A stretch of 64,000 nucleotides of DNA from Cyclobacterium plantarum. GTDB lineage: Bacteria > Bacteroidota > Bacteroidia > Cytophagales > Cyclobacteriaceae. Within the stretch, counting starts at the first letter, position 1. The number at the start of each line of letters is the position of its first letter. The stretch lies in NCBI RefSeq assembly GCF_011290685.1, contig NZ_JAANYN010000006.1, positions 1 through 64,000 on the forward strand, in the 5' to 3' direction. A program made the translations under genes and the position numbers. This document shows positions 8,684 through 16,935 of this stretch, piece after piece. The notes beneath the pieces are model-generated. The model saw only the letters and a list, made by a program, of their open reading frames with translations. It was not told where the DNA came from and did not search any database.

Positions 8684-10174
8684 TCAGGAAAAATAGCCGT
8701 GCAAAAACCATTGGGGTTCCCCTTTTCCGTATAGTCCCAGCCGGAAAAGCCAGTACCTGCCCCCCTCCGTATCTTCCACACAGTAATAATCCCGGGGCGG
8801 CCCGGTTTGCAGCCACCATTCCTGCTCGATGCGCTCCGGTCCATCGGCACGTGCCACCCGAACCAGCTTTCCCTTATGTTTAAAATGTACCGGAGGGTAA
8901 TCGGGCAGGGGTACCATGACCGTAATGGGTTCCGGTACAGGCAGCAGGTGCAGGGGACGCACCGAATCGGGCCAATCCGTATCGGGCTTTTCGTCCAAGG
9001 AGCGTGAAGGCCGCACCGAATGTTCCGGCCAATGTCGCTCCTGAGGCAGGAAACGGTGCATACGGCCCGAACCCAGTTTGGCCCCTATCCGGTCCAGCAG
9101 TTCGGCCACCGCAGCCGGATCCCCGGATCGGTGCCAGAGTTGCTCCTGTGGCAGTTGTACCTTTTCCACCAGCAATCCTTCCAGGCTAAATAACTCTATT
9201 CCCAAGGCTGGCTCCAGCAAGGGTATTTTCAGGGCAAAGAGCCGGAAAAGGTGCGCCGGATTGTGGGAAGCGCGGCCGGTGCCAATGGTGATTTCCACCG
9301 TTTTTCCGTCTACCCGCAGGCCTTTGAATACCGCCTTGCGCAGCCCCTTACCTTCCCTGCTCAGGCGCTGACAGAGGGCGTCCAGCAACTTTTGGAGAGC
9401 GATTTCGATGCCTTTGGCCGTGCGAATGGGCTCCAGGCAGGGCAACTGCTCTTCGTAAGGAACCCGGGGCTGTACCGGTTGAAAGGCTTCCTCTTCCCTA
9501 CCCAGGGCCTGCCCCAACCGAAGCAGCAACCCCTCCCCAAATCGCCTGCGCAAGGTAGCCGCCGGCAGGTCGATAAACTGCTGGATTTGCCGGAAACCCA
9601 GTTTTTCCAGCCCCTCCAGCGTCCGCGATTCCAGGCGAAGCGCAGCCGGAGGCATGGGCAGCAAGGCTTCCTGCTGCCCTCCCACTCCGGCGATGCTGCC
9701 CTGTTCCCCGTACCGGGCCAGTGCCCAGGCTGCCCCAATGGTATCGGCGATGGCCGCCCGTACCCGGTAGCCTTTGCCTTCCAGGGCAGATACCAGGTCC
9801 TTCATGTAGGCCGATTCACCTCCCCAAAGATGTGGACAACCCGAAATATCCAGCATCAGTCCGGAAGGAGGATCGGCAGCGGAGACTGGGGTGTACCGCA
9901 GGCACCACTCGGCCAGCCGGCAGAGGAGCCGCTTTCCCCAACCGGGCCTGTCGGGAAAGATCAGTAAATCCGGAAAAATGGCCCTGGCATCTGCCACGGC
10001 CCTTCCCGGACGAATGCCCCTTGCAAAAGCCTCCCGGCTGCTAGCCTGCACAATGGCCCGACCCCGTTCGTTGCCGGCCAATACGAAGGGCTTTCCCCGG
10101 AGTTCCGGCTGTCGAATGGCCATCCGGTCCGTGGTCAGGTGACAAAACCAGAGGGATAGAAAACGCTTAGGCAT
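8684..10174 (-). CDS. imuB: ImuB, Y-family DNA polymerase-like mutasome protein
   Basis: This 496-residue protein has a Y-family fold: palm/fingers in the first 170 residues, then helix-hairpin-helix and little-finger regions. The usual catalytic acidic motif at the N-terminus is replaced by L-W-F-C-H-L, as in ImuB proteins, which act as a hub rather than an active polymerase. The frame stays open upstream to 10276, but the ATG at 10174 is chosen because M-P-K-R-F-L-S-L-W starts the family alignment and overlaps the imuA stop by 8 bp. The gene lies between imuA and dnaE2. In other bacteria ImuB bridges DnaE2, the beta clamp and ImuA. Confidence 0.93.
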   Translation of the reverse strand: MPKRFLSLWFCHLTTDRMAIRQPELRGKPFVLAGNERGRAIVQASSREAFARGIRPGRAVADARAIFPDLLIFPDRPGWGKRLLCRLAEWCLRYTPVSAADPPSGLMLDISGCPHLWGGESAYMKDLVSALEGKGYRVRAAIADTIGAAWALARYGEQGSIAGVGGQQEALLPMPPAALRLESRTLEGLEKLGFRQIQQFIDLPAATLRRRFGEGLLLRLGQALGREEEAFQPVQPRVPYEEQLPCLEPIRTAKGIEIALQKLLDALCQRLSREGKGLRKAVFKGLRVDGKTVEITIGTGRASHNPAHLFRLFALKIPLLEPALGIELFSLEGLLVEKVQLPQEQLWHRSGDPAAVAELLDRIGAKLGSGRMHRFLPQERHWPEHSVRPSRSLDEKPDTDWPDSVRPLHLLPVPEPITVMVPLPDYPPVHFKHKGKLVRVARADGPERIEQEWWLQTGPPRDYYCVEDTEGGRYWLFRLGLYGKGEPQWFLHGYFS

Positions 10175-10922
10175 AATTCCTCCTGTTTTGGGTAATTGCC
10201 TGCCTCTTCTCCTCTCGGAAAACTTCCTGAAAACCCTGTCCGTCCCATTGCAGCTGCCAGTCGCCCGGTCTTCCATTTCGGACCTTAATCAAGCCTACCC
10301 TCCAGACAGGAAAGCCCAGTCCCGGCATGCACGTCGACATGGGTGTCGGACCTGGGGCCACCTTCCAGCGGGTAGCACAGGCCAGGGCATGCAGGCTACG
10401 GGGCTGATGGCGGTGCACGAAGCCGGTGACACGGCTCCGCTCTACTGCCAATTGCAGGCGCTGGGATTCGGAGAAACCCAACTCCCTGATTTCCCCGACC
10501 ACCGCTACCAGGGCTTCGCAACTGAGGGCCTGCTCCAGTGACCACAGCAGGTCTTTTTCCCTGGGTACGTTCACAAACACCACCCGTTCTGGTGCTACTC
10601 CGAAACGCTTCAAGGCAGGAGGAAATACCTGGGGCCGGACCCCCAACCAAAGGCAAAATCCGCCTTTTTGCAGCAGCATGCCCAGAAGCACGGCCAAAAA
10701 GCCCTGGGTGGAAGCCGCCTCGGATGGGGTATGGCTGATAAATTCGTGGTTGGCGGCCAGGGGAAATGCCCCGCCCGAGAAGGCCGCATGCAAGGGACCC
10801 AGCTGCAGCCTGGAATCCGGTTGCTGCCCTTTTTGGGGAAGGTATCCTTCCAGGGCCATGATTTCCTGCTTTAACTGCCGCAGCCGGTCCATTTTATCAC
10901 TATTTCCTTTCATCGTTTTCAC
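10167..10922 (-). CDS. imuA: ImuA-like mutasome protein (RecA/SulA-related)
   Basis: The 251-residue protein matches the Bacteroidota ImuA type by position and content. A RecA-like core is suggested by L-G-P-L-H-A-A-F-S-G-G near residues 42-52, and V-V-F-V-N-V-P-R-E near 133-141. The C-terminus carries the G-R-P-G-D-W-Q-L motif common in these proteins. It is the first gene of the mutasome operon, overlapping imuB by 8 bp. Two further in-frame Met codons lie within the first 11 codons, so the exact start is open. A palindrome 12 bp upstream of the start is the likely damage-responsive operator. Confidence 0.85.
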   Translation of the reverse strand: MKTMKGNSDKMDRLRQLKQEIMALEGYLPQKGQQPDSRLQLGPLHAAFSGGAFPLAANHEFISHTPSEAASTQGFLAVLLGMLLQKGGFCLWLGVRPQVFPPALKRFGVAPERVVFVNVPREKDLLWSLEQALSCEALVAVVGEIRELGFSESQRLQLAVERSRVTGFVHRHQPRSLHALACATRWKVAPGPTPMSTCMPGLGFPVWRVGLIKVRNGRPGDWQLQWDGQGFQEVFREEKRQAITQNRRNYA

Positions 10923-10930
10923 AGAATGCC

Positions 10931-10956
10931 TATATTTGACACGATTCGTATCAAAT
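10931..10956. promoter_or_regulatory. Palindromic operator between imuA and the S24 regulator, overlapping a -7 promoter element
   Basis: Arms ATTTGACACGA (10934-10944) and TCGTATCAAAT (10946-10956) are inverted around a single T, with one mismatch over 11 pairs. The plus-strand word TATATTTG at 10931-10938 fits the Bacteroidota -7 consensus TAnnTTTG and overlaps the left arm. The site lies between the divergent imuA and XRE/S24 genes. The inferred role is binding of the S24 regulator and repression of both units until DNA damage. Confidence 0.75.
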
Positions 10957-10983
10957 CGTTGACTCTAATACTACCAAACTTCG

Positions 10984-11796
10984 ATGAAAAAGTCAAAAAA
11001 CTTTTTTCCAGGTAATCTGAAATTTCTCCGGGAGCGGAAGGGCTTGACCCAGCAAGGACTGGCGGCCGACCTGGAACTAACCCGGTCCAAACTCAATGCC
11101 CTGGAATCCGGGCAGACCAAGGCGCCCTCCCCGGAGGATTTTCTGGGCATCTCCAGTTATTTCGGGATCAGCATTGACAGCCTGATACGGGTAGACCTGC
11201 GTACGCTGGGGGAGTTGAAATTGCGGGATCTGGAAGCTGGAAACGACGTGTACATGCGGGGCGGCAACCTGCGGGTTTTGGCCATCAGCGTGGACAAGGG
11301 CAACCAGGAAAACGTGGAATACGTGCCCATAAAAGCCAAAGCGGGCTACCTTTCGGGTTACAACGATCCCGAGTTTATCGCCTCCCTGCCCCGGTTTTCC
11401 CTACCCAACCTTCCCCGGCAGGGTACCTACCGGATATTCCCCACCGTGGGGGATTCCATGTTGCCCATTCCGGGGGGAAGCGACATCATCACGAGGTACC
11501 AGGACGACTGGACGGCCCTGAAGCCGGATAGCCCCTGCGTGGTGATACTGAGTGGGCAGCAGGATTTTGTATTTAAGTTGGTGACCGTACAGGCCGCAGG
11601 GCAGCTGCTGCTTCGCTCCCTGAACCCGATCTTTGAACCCTATACCGTGCCTGTAGGCGAGGTAGCGGAGATCTGGAAATTTCATGCCTACACGAGCAAC
11701 GAAATCCCTGAACCCGAAACCGACCTGCAGCAACTGGTCCGGGCGGTTCGAGAAATGCAGCAGGAGATTAAGGGAATTCATGGAAAAGGAAATTAG
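10984..11796 (+). CDS. XRE-type regulator with S24 (LexA/CI-like) self-cleaving domain
   Basis: This 270-residue protein has an N-terminal XRE helix-turn-helix (about residues 10-65, L-T-Q-Q-G-L-A-A-D-L and S-K-L-N-A-L-E-S-G) and a C-terminal S24 peptidase-like domain. An Ala120-Gly121 pair in K-A-K-A-G-Y-L is the likely autocleavage site. Ser158 in G-D-S-M and Lys198 in V-F-K-L-V are the likely catalytic dyad, 40 residues apart. The design is that of a RecA-triggered repressor rather than classical LexA, which has a winged helix. It is divergent from imuA-imuB-dnaE2 with the palindromic operator between them. The C-terminal 30 residues look helical and charged. Confidence 0.92.
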   Translation: MKKSKNFFPGNLKFLRERKGLTQQGLAADLELTRSKLNALESGQTKAPSPEDFLGISSYFGISIDSLIRVDLRTLGELKLRDLEAGNDVYMRGGNLRVLAISVDKGNQENVEYVPIKAKAGYLSGYNDPEFIASLPRFSLPNLPRQGTYRIFPTVGDSMLPIPGGSDIITRYQDDWTALKPDSPCVVILSGQQDFVFKLVTVQAAGQLLLRSLNPIFEPYTVPVGEVAEIWKFHAYTSNEIPEPETDLQQLVRAVREMQQEIKGIHGKGN

Positions 11797-12243
11797 CCTG
11801 GTGAATAAAGGTAAAACCAAGGGGATACACCGAAAAATGAACACCTTTCGGAGTGAGGAGTGAGTATGGATTGAAATTTTACATAAGAAAATCAATATAT
11901 AATGCCTACAGCTGAAGCAGTAGGCAATTGATTATAAGGAGCCTGGTTCTAAATGAATATTTCCTCATTAGGAATGTGGCTTTAGACCATCCTTTGAAAA
12001 ACTATACAAATGTTTGCAGACTTCTGGAATAATAATTCGGTTCAACTTAGAACCAACATTCAGTTTAGCGGGCCCATTTGTATGCAGAATTGGAGGTTGA
12101 CTTCTTTGCGATTGGTTAGTAGATATAATATGTAATTGGACCTGGATGTTGCAACTAATCGATCAAAAGAATGAAAGATTCCTTCCAAATAATCCACACT
12201 TGGAAGGAAGCCCCGTGCAGCGTTTAGCTAGCCCACTTAAATC
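11797..12243. other. Intergenic region with a hairpin downstream of the S24 regulator
   Basis: No gene is seen. An inverted repeat at 11903-11926 (arms TGCCTAC and GTAGGCA, 10-base loop) could form a stem-loop after the regulator gene, but it lacks a T-run, so terminator function is uncertain. The rest is AT-rich and presumably holds the promoter of the small membrane gene at 12244. Confidence 0.45.
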
Positions 12244-12450
12244 ATGAATAACACACTCAAAAACGGAAAACTAAAAAATAGATTTATAATCGGGAGTGTT
12301 GGCATGGCCATTTTATTTATGGCATTTGGATCCTACGGGTCTTTTAATCCATTTGAGATCGGATTTTACACCTCCATAGGGGCTGGAATAGGATGGTTCT
12401 ATATAAGCTATTATGGCTTTAAATGGTTGCTGGGGAATAATAAATCCTAA
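12244..12450 (+). CDS. Small hypothetical membrane protein
   Basis: The 68-residue product was not recognised. It has a basic leader (K-N-G-K-L-K-N-R) and two hydrophobic segments, about residues 14-30 and 40-62. A glycine-rich G-A-G-I-G-W lies at the start of the second. A very strong terminator follows within 40 bp, which supports a real transcription unit. It converges with a second small membrane gene on the minus strand. Confidence 0.6.
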   Translation: MNNTLKNGKLKNRFIIGSVGMAILFMAFGSYGSFNPFEIGFYTSIGAGIGWFYISYYGFKWLLGNNKS

Positions 12451-12490
12451 ACAATTGGTTTATTTATATTGTATCTAATAAATTTTTATT

Positions 12491-12529
12491 AATAGCAGGT
12501 CCAAAAATTTGGACCTGCTATTTTTTTTT
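12491..12529 (+). terminator. Strong Rho-independent terminator
   Basis: Perfect 15-bp arms AATAGCAGGTCCAAA (12491-12505) and TTTGGACCTGCTATT (12508-12522) are followed directly by a run of nine T (12521-12529). It serves the small membrane gene at 12244. The symmetric stem may also slow transcription arriving from the minus side. Confidence 0.9.
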
Positions 12530-12611
12530 GGCTCTAAAACAAACAACCTGATGGTGTTTAACCAAAACTTTAGAATTTATTATTACCACAAAGTTAGTGC
12601 ACAAGCCTGAT

Positions 12612-12794
12612 TTAACTTTGCTGCCTTTTCCTGTTTACCAAAATAAACCAGTAAATCAAGGTACCTATAAAAACAAAGGCACTAAATAAAATTCCCCAAC
12701 CGTACAGATAATGTTCAGAGAGGACTTTTAATGCAGCAAAAACAATAACTCCCAGCGCGGATAATCCCAAAGTACCTAATAACCTATTCATCAT
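12612..12794 (-). CDS. Small hypothetical membrane protein
   Basis: The 60-residue product was not recognised. Two hydrophobic segments (about residues 8-25 and 32-53) and a basic C-terminus (N-R-K-R-Q-Q) suggest a small inner-membrane protein. It faces the plus-strand small membrane gene across the terminator at 12.5 kb. Coding status rests on hydrophobic pattern and isolation only. Confidence 0.5.
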   Translation of the reverse strand: MMNRLLGTLGLSALGVIVFAALKVLSEHYLYGWGILFSAFVFIGTLIYWFILVNRKRQQS

Positions 12795-13094
12795 TTATTT
12801 GCTTATTTCTTAAATGGCACACCCTAATACAGCTCCAACTACACAAAAGGGACTTAATACCCAACACCCTATTCAAGGTAAAATGATCAAACCTTGATGT
12901 AGATCAACCAAAAAGCGATCGTGGCATGAAATAGTAGCTATGGCATTAGGCACCCTTCAGCGTTCGAATTTCATCCGCCAAAACAGGAATATTCTTATGA
13001 ATCAACTTGACCATCTGATCAAAGATACATCAAAATTTCAATAATCCCTTGGCCTAAATTATAACATCCGTATACAGGCAATTTGTCCACCCAT
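12795..13094. other. Intergenic region, possible gene vestige
   Basis: No intact gene is seen. On the minus strand a short open stretch near 12950-13025 reads like a protein C-terminus (K-N-I-P-V-L-A-D-E-I-R-T-L-K-G, then stop) without a start codon in frame. Its family was not recognised. It may be the tail of a lost gene. Confidence 0.3.
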
Positions 13095-14684
13095 TCAATT
13101 TCCTCCAAAAAAATCCTTCCAGGCCTCCGCCTTTAGGGCCTTGTCTTCGGTGCCGGTATAGATCAGCAGGCGGTAGCGGATGGTTTCTGACTCACCGGCA
13201 GCCAGGCCCCAGTCACCCAGTATTTGCCGGGAAGGGCCCAGGCCCATTTGGCTGTCTACCCGCCAGGGGGTAGGGAAAGCCGCATTGTCCGGATGATCCA
13301 GAATGGCAATACGGGCAAAGTCATCCCGCCCGTCCAGCTGTATCCCGATATCGCTCCAGATGGCCCGCTGTCCCTCCAGCTCCATGCCCCGGTGTCCGGA
13401 GGCACTTACGATCTCTCCCACCGTCTCCGGTATCCAGGGCATGCGTACAAAAAGGCCTCCCACATAGAATTTTCCCATCACCACATCCTTTTTGGCCTCC
13501 CCCTGCCATTCCAGGTCCAGCACATAGCGGTCGGCATAAGCCTGAAGGGACCAGTTTTGGGTTTCTACCAAAATGACCTCGCCCTCTTCGTCCAGCATCT
13601 CGTACACGGTCTGCCAACGAACCCTTTCCCCATCGTCCTTAAGAACGTCTGCCGATACCCGTCGCCAATAATCCCGGTTCCAGTTCATAAAGAAATCACG
13701 TTCGTTTACCCGCTTTAAGCCCCAGTAGATCCCGGTTTGATGAGGATGATGGTCAGGGCGGTATTCGGTCAACTCTCCCCTGCCGTCCGGAGCCAGTATT
13801 GGATGCAGGTAGGGCCTTTCGTCCGGTTTTGCACTTTGGGTCAGGATGGGTGCTGTTTTGTCTCCCGCATGGACGACGATACGACCTGCTTGCCGATCCT
13901 GATCGATGCGAAGTGAAAGGGGGTTCACGGCCCGGGGAGCCTCGGAGGAAGGCAGCAAACTGACCACCGGCACCTGCTCTTCCATTGGGGTGAGCTCCAG
14001 ACTTCCCTTTTGGATTCGGATATTGCGAAACCGGATGGAAAAACTTCCCTGCGGATCGTTTTCATTGTTGGCATGCAGCTGCAGACCGATAAAACCCTGG
14101 AGGTAGCGGTCGTCTTCCAGATGGGCAACGGGTACTCCGTTTACCCAGGTCCGGATCATCGGACCTACCGCTTCTATGCGGTAATGGTTCCATTGGTAAC
14201 CGTCTTCATTATCCCGTTTGAAAGCTGCTTTTGCTTCCGGACCCATTTTTTCGGGTGGGTAGATCCAGCCCCGATCGGCTCCTTCTTCATAAATGGCGCC
14301 GCTCCACTGCTGAGGCTTGGGATCGACTTCCATCTGATAGCCGTGCACCCGGCCGTTTTTATATGCTGAGTAGCTTTGTGAACGAAATTGGATACCCGAA
14401 TTGTTCATCAGCGTATCCACCGATACCTCCAGCTCCAGCACAAAATCACCAAATTGCTGTTCGGTACACAAAAATCCGTTGGGTTGACCCGGAACGGTGC
14501 TCCCAACGATCATCCCGTCCTTTACCTCCCATTTATGGGCTCCGTTCAATTCCTTCCAGCCGCTAAGATCCTTGCCGTTGAAAAGGGATTGCCAGGTCTG
14601 TTCCTGAGCCAGGAGAGAGAATGGAGCCAGGATGGTTGCGAACGAGAGCAGTAAGAAGAGTGGGTTGCGAGGTATCATGATCAT
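13095..14684 (-). CDS. DUF1080 (3-keto-disaccharide hydrolase) fused to a PmoA/DUF6807 domain
   Basis: This 529-residue exported protein has a signal peptide ending at S-L-L-A-Q (about residue 26). The DUF1080 domain, a concanavalin-like jelly roll, spans about 28-230 with L-F-N-G-K-D-L-S-G-W and the W-N-H-Y-R-I-E motif. Characterised DUF1080 proteins cleave 3-keto-glycosides. A PmoA/DUF6807 domain follows (about 255-527), with P-Y-L-H-P-I, D-H-H-P-H-Q-T-G-I-Y-W-G and a C-terminal Y-R-L-L-I-Y-T-G. It lies 38 bp after the PQQ dehydrogenase gene on the same strand. That context suggests oxidation and cleavage of sugar chains in the periplasm, but this is inference. Confidence 0.88.
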   Translation of the reverse strand: MIMIPRNPLFLLLSFATILAPFSLLAQEQTWQSLFNGKDLSGWKELNGAHKWEVKDGMIVGSTVPGQPNGFLCTEQQFGDFVLELEVSVDTLMNNSGIQFRSQSYSAYKNGRVHGYQMEVDPKPQQWSGAIYEEGADRGWIYPPEKMGPEAKAAFKRDNEDGYQWNHYRIEAVGPMIRTWVNGVPVAHLEDDRYLQGFIGLQLHANNENDPQGSFSIRFRNIRIQKGSLELTPMEEQVPVVSLLPSSEAPRAVNPLSLRIDQDRQAGRIVVHAGDKTAPILTQSAKPDERPYLHPILAPDGRGELTEYRPDHHPHQTGIYWGLKRVNERDFFMNWNRDYWRRVSADVLKDDGERVRWQTVYEMLDEEGEVILVETQNWSLQAYADRYVLDLEWQGEAKKDVVMGKFYVGGLFVRMPWIPETVGEIVSASGHRGMELEGQRAIWSDIGIQLDGRDDFARIAILDHPDNAAFPTPWRVDSQMGLGPSRQILGDWGLAAGESETIRYRLLIYTGTEDKALKAEAWKDFFGGN

Positions 14685-14722
14685 TTTTTGGGTTCATTGT
14701 CGTTTTAAAAAAGATTGATTTA

Positions 14723-16915
14723 TCATTCAGGCAGGGCAAAGGCAATGACCGAATCTCCGTGTGGGGTGCCGTTTTTCCCTCCCCCGCCGGCAGTAATGAC
14801 CAGGAATTGTTTTCCATCTATCTGGTAAACGCTGGGGGTGGCGTAGCCGCCTGCCGGGAGTTGGTATTCCCACAGTACCTGCCCGGAAAAGGTATCAAAG
14901 GCCCGGATCTTTTCATCGGGAGTTCCTGCAATAAATACCAGGTTTCCGGCAGTTGCCACCGGACCACCGAAACTTTTGGCACCGGTGTTTCGAATGCCTT
15001 TGGCCACCAATTCGGGGTATTCACCCAGCGGGACCTTCCACAGGATTTCACCCTTATCCAGGTCTACGGCGTTAAGGGTTCCCCAGGGAGGTGCGATGGC
15101 AGGATAGCCATTCTGATCCACAAAGAAGGGGGCTACGTTGGCGTAGCGAGGTGCTTTGGTCGGGTTGGAACCGGAGTCAGCGGGCTTGTCTTCCTCCCGC
15201 TGCCCGGGGCTGCTTTCCAGGTAAACCAGCAAATCATCCAGCTGCCTATCTGTAAACTGGGCAAAAGCTGGCATCATGCCCCGGCCATAGCTCAGTACGG
15301 ATTTGATGGAATCCCCGCTGATCTGCAGGTTTTGAAGGGGTGGGTACAGGGGAGGATTGCCCACTTTGTTGATCCCATGACAGGCGGTGCAGGCAGTGTT
15401 GTACAGTGCTTTTCCCCGTTGAAGCGGGGAGGCCGATGCGGTATCCAGATCTGCATCCACCGGCACCAGGCTATGGATAGTGGGTGCCTCGTTAATATTC
15501 ACGTAAAGGACATTGGTGGCCGGATCAAAAGCCGCACCGCCCCATTCGGCACCGCCCTGATGCCCGGGCATGGTGATCACCCCTGCCCGGGATGCCGGGG
15601 TATACAAAGGGCCGGTTTCATGCTGTCGAAAGATATTTAAAACATATTCCCGGGTTTCAGGAGTTATGTTACTCAGGTCCGCTTCACGAAGGCTGGTGCG
15701 GTTGAGTGGGGGTGGTTTTAAGGGAAAGGGTTGGGTGGGCCAGGCTTCTTCTCCCGGCACCTTCGAGGGAGGAACGGGCAGATCAACTACCGGAAATACC
15801 GGTTCGCCAGTTTCCCTATCCAGAACAAAGGTAAATCCCTGTTTGGTCAGTTGCACCACGATATCCCGGGACGTACCGTCTGCCGTAACGGTGGCCAAGA
15901 TGGGAGCCGGAGGCAAGTCGTAATCCCAGATGTCGTGACGCAGGGTTTGGTAATGCCAGATGCGCTTGCCGGTGCTGGCATCGAGTGCTATCACGCAATT
16001 GGCAAAGAGATTTTCTCCCTTGCGCATGCCGCCATAGATAAAATCCGGCGCGGGGGAACCGGTGGCCAGGAAAACCCAACCTCTTTCCTCGTCCACGGTC
16101 AATCCACCCCAGGGATTGGTACCGCCATAACTCACCCCTTCCTCAAATTCCCAGGTATCGTAGCCCAATTCCCCCGGTTGGGGAATGGTATTAAATATCC
16201 ATCTAAATTCTCCGGTAAGGGCATCGTAACCCCGCACGTCTCCGGGGGTGGAAGGCGCTCCTTCGGGCGTTCTTCCCCCGATGATGAGCATGTCTTTATA
16301 CACCATGCCCTGGGTGGTGGCCTCAAAGTCAACTTCTTCAGGATCCTGGGGCAGGTTTTTGCGTAAATCGATCCAGCCGTTTTCACCAAAGGTAGTGATC
16401 AGGGTACCGGTACGGGCATCTATGGCATAGACCCGGTCCTTTACGAAGTTCAGGATGCGTTTATTTTCTCCATTTTTATCTTCCCAGTAGGTAAGTCCGC
16501 GGTTTCTGCCCCGAAAGGGGCGTTCGTCGTTTCGGTAGCTATTCGGGCGAAACACCCACACTTCCTCCCCGGTGGTGGCATCCAGTGCGACGGCATTCAC
16601 TTCCGGCGTGGTGAAATAAAGCAGACCGTCTATGATAATGGGATTGGCATACATGCCCGGTCCCACGGGATTGCCGTGCTGGTATTCCCAGACTTTTTCC
16701 AGTTGCTGCACATTTCCGGCATGGATTTGATCCAGCTCGGAATATTGGATACCAGAAGAGTGGCCCCGATAAATCCCCCAGTCCATATGGTTGTTGAGGC
16801 GGCTTTGGTAGGCTGGCTCCTGAGATTGATCCCTGGATTCGGGATTACAAGCGGAAAAAAGCACGGAGTAAAGTAGAAAAGGTAAGTAATGGCTTTTTGG
16901 GTTCGTTTTTCTCAT
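14723..16915 (-). CDS. PQQ-dependent dehydrogenase lipoprotein with inserted cytochrome c domain
   Basis: The 730-residue protein is a quinoprotein eight-bladed propeller of the glucose/alcohol dehydrogenase type. A lipobox F-S-A-C places lipidated Cys23 at the N-terminus. Propeller signatures include A-L-D-A-T-T-G-E-E-V-W near 110-120, A-L-D-A-S-T-G-K-R-I-W and V-L-D-R-E-T-G. A c-type cytochrome module is inserted near residues 495-570: C509-T-A-C512-H513 binds haem and the Met of G-M-M-P-A-F near 547 is the likely axial ligand. The substrate is probably a sugar or sugar alcohol, with electrons passed to the haem. It sits 20 bp after a Uma2 gene and 38 bp before the DUF1080-PmoA gene. Confidence 0.9.
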   Translation of the reverse strand: MRKTNPKSHYLPFLLYSVLFSACNPESRDQSQEPAYQSRLNNHMDWGIYRGHSSGIQYSELDQIHAGNVQQLEKVWEYQHGNPVGPGMYANPIIIDGLLYFTTPEVNAVALDATTGEEVWVFRPNSYRNDERPFRGRNRGLTYWEDKNGENKRILNFVKDRVYAIDARTGTLITTFGENGWIDLRKNLPQDPEEVDFEATTQGMVYKDMLIIGGRTPEGAPSTPGDVRGYDALTGEFRWIFNTIPQPGELGYDTWEFEEGVSYGGTNPWGGLTVDEERGWVFLATGSPAPDFIYGGMRKGENLFANCVIALDASTGKRIWHYQTLRHDIWDYDLPPAPILATVTADGTSRDIVVQLTKQGFTFVLDRETGEPVFPVVDLPVPPSKVPGEEAWPTQPFPLKPPPLNRTSLREADLSNITPETREYVLNIFRQHETGPLYTPASRAGVITMPGHQGGAEWGGAAFDPATNVLYVNINEAPTIHSLVPVDADLDTASASPLQRGKALYNTACTACHGINKVGNPPLYPPLQNLQISGDSIKSVLSYGRGMMPAFAQFTDRQLDDLLVYLESSPGQREEDKPADSGSNPTKAPRYANVAPFFVDQNGYPAIAPPWGTLNAVDLDKGEILWKVPLGEYPELVAKGIRNTGAKSFGGPVATAGNLVFIAGTPDEKIRAFDTFSGQVLWEYQLPAGGYATPSVYQIDGKQFLVITAGGGGKNGTPHGDSVIAFALPE

Positions 16916-16935
16916 TTAGGTCATTGATTTAAAAG

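Noticed and set aside
9251-9967. A 238-codon plus-strand frame opposite imuB
   Set aside because: It is antisense to imuB, rich in Pro, Arg and Gln, and without recognisable domains.
10175-10276. Upstream extension of imuB by 34 codons
   Set aside because: The extension would overlap imuA deeply and does not match the family start. The ATG at 10174 overlaps the imuA stop in the usual way.
12961-12980. A GTTCGAAT word that recalls a tRNA T-arm
   Set aside because: No matching acceptor, D-arm or anticodon arm could be placed around it.
14759-16366. Long plus-strand frames opposite the PQQ dehydrogenase
   Set aside because: They mirror the coding pattern of the dehydrogenase gene and carry no independent evidence.
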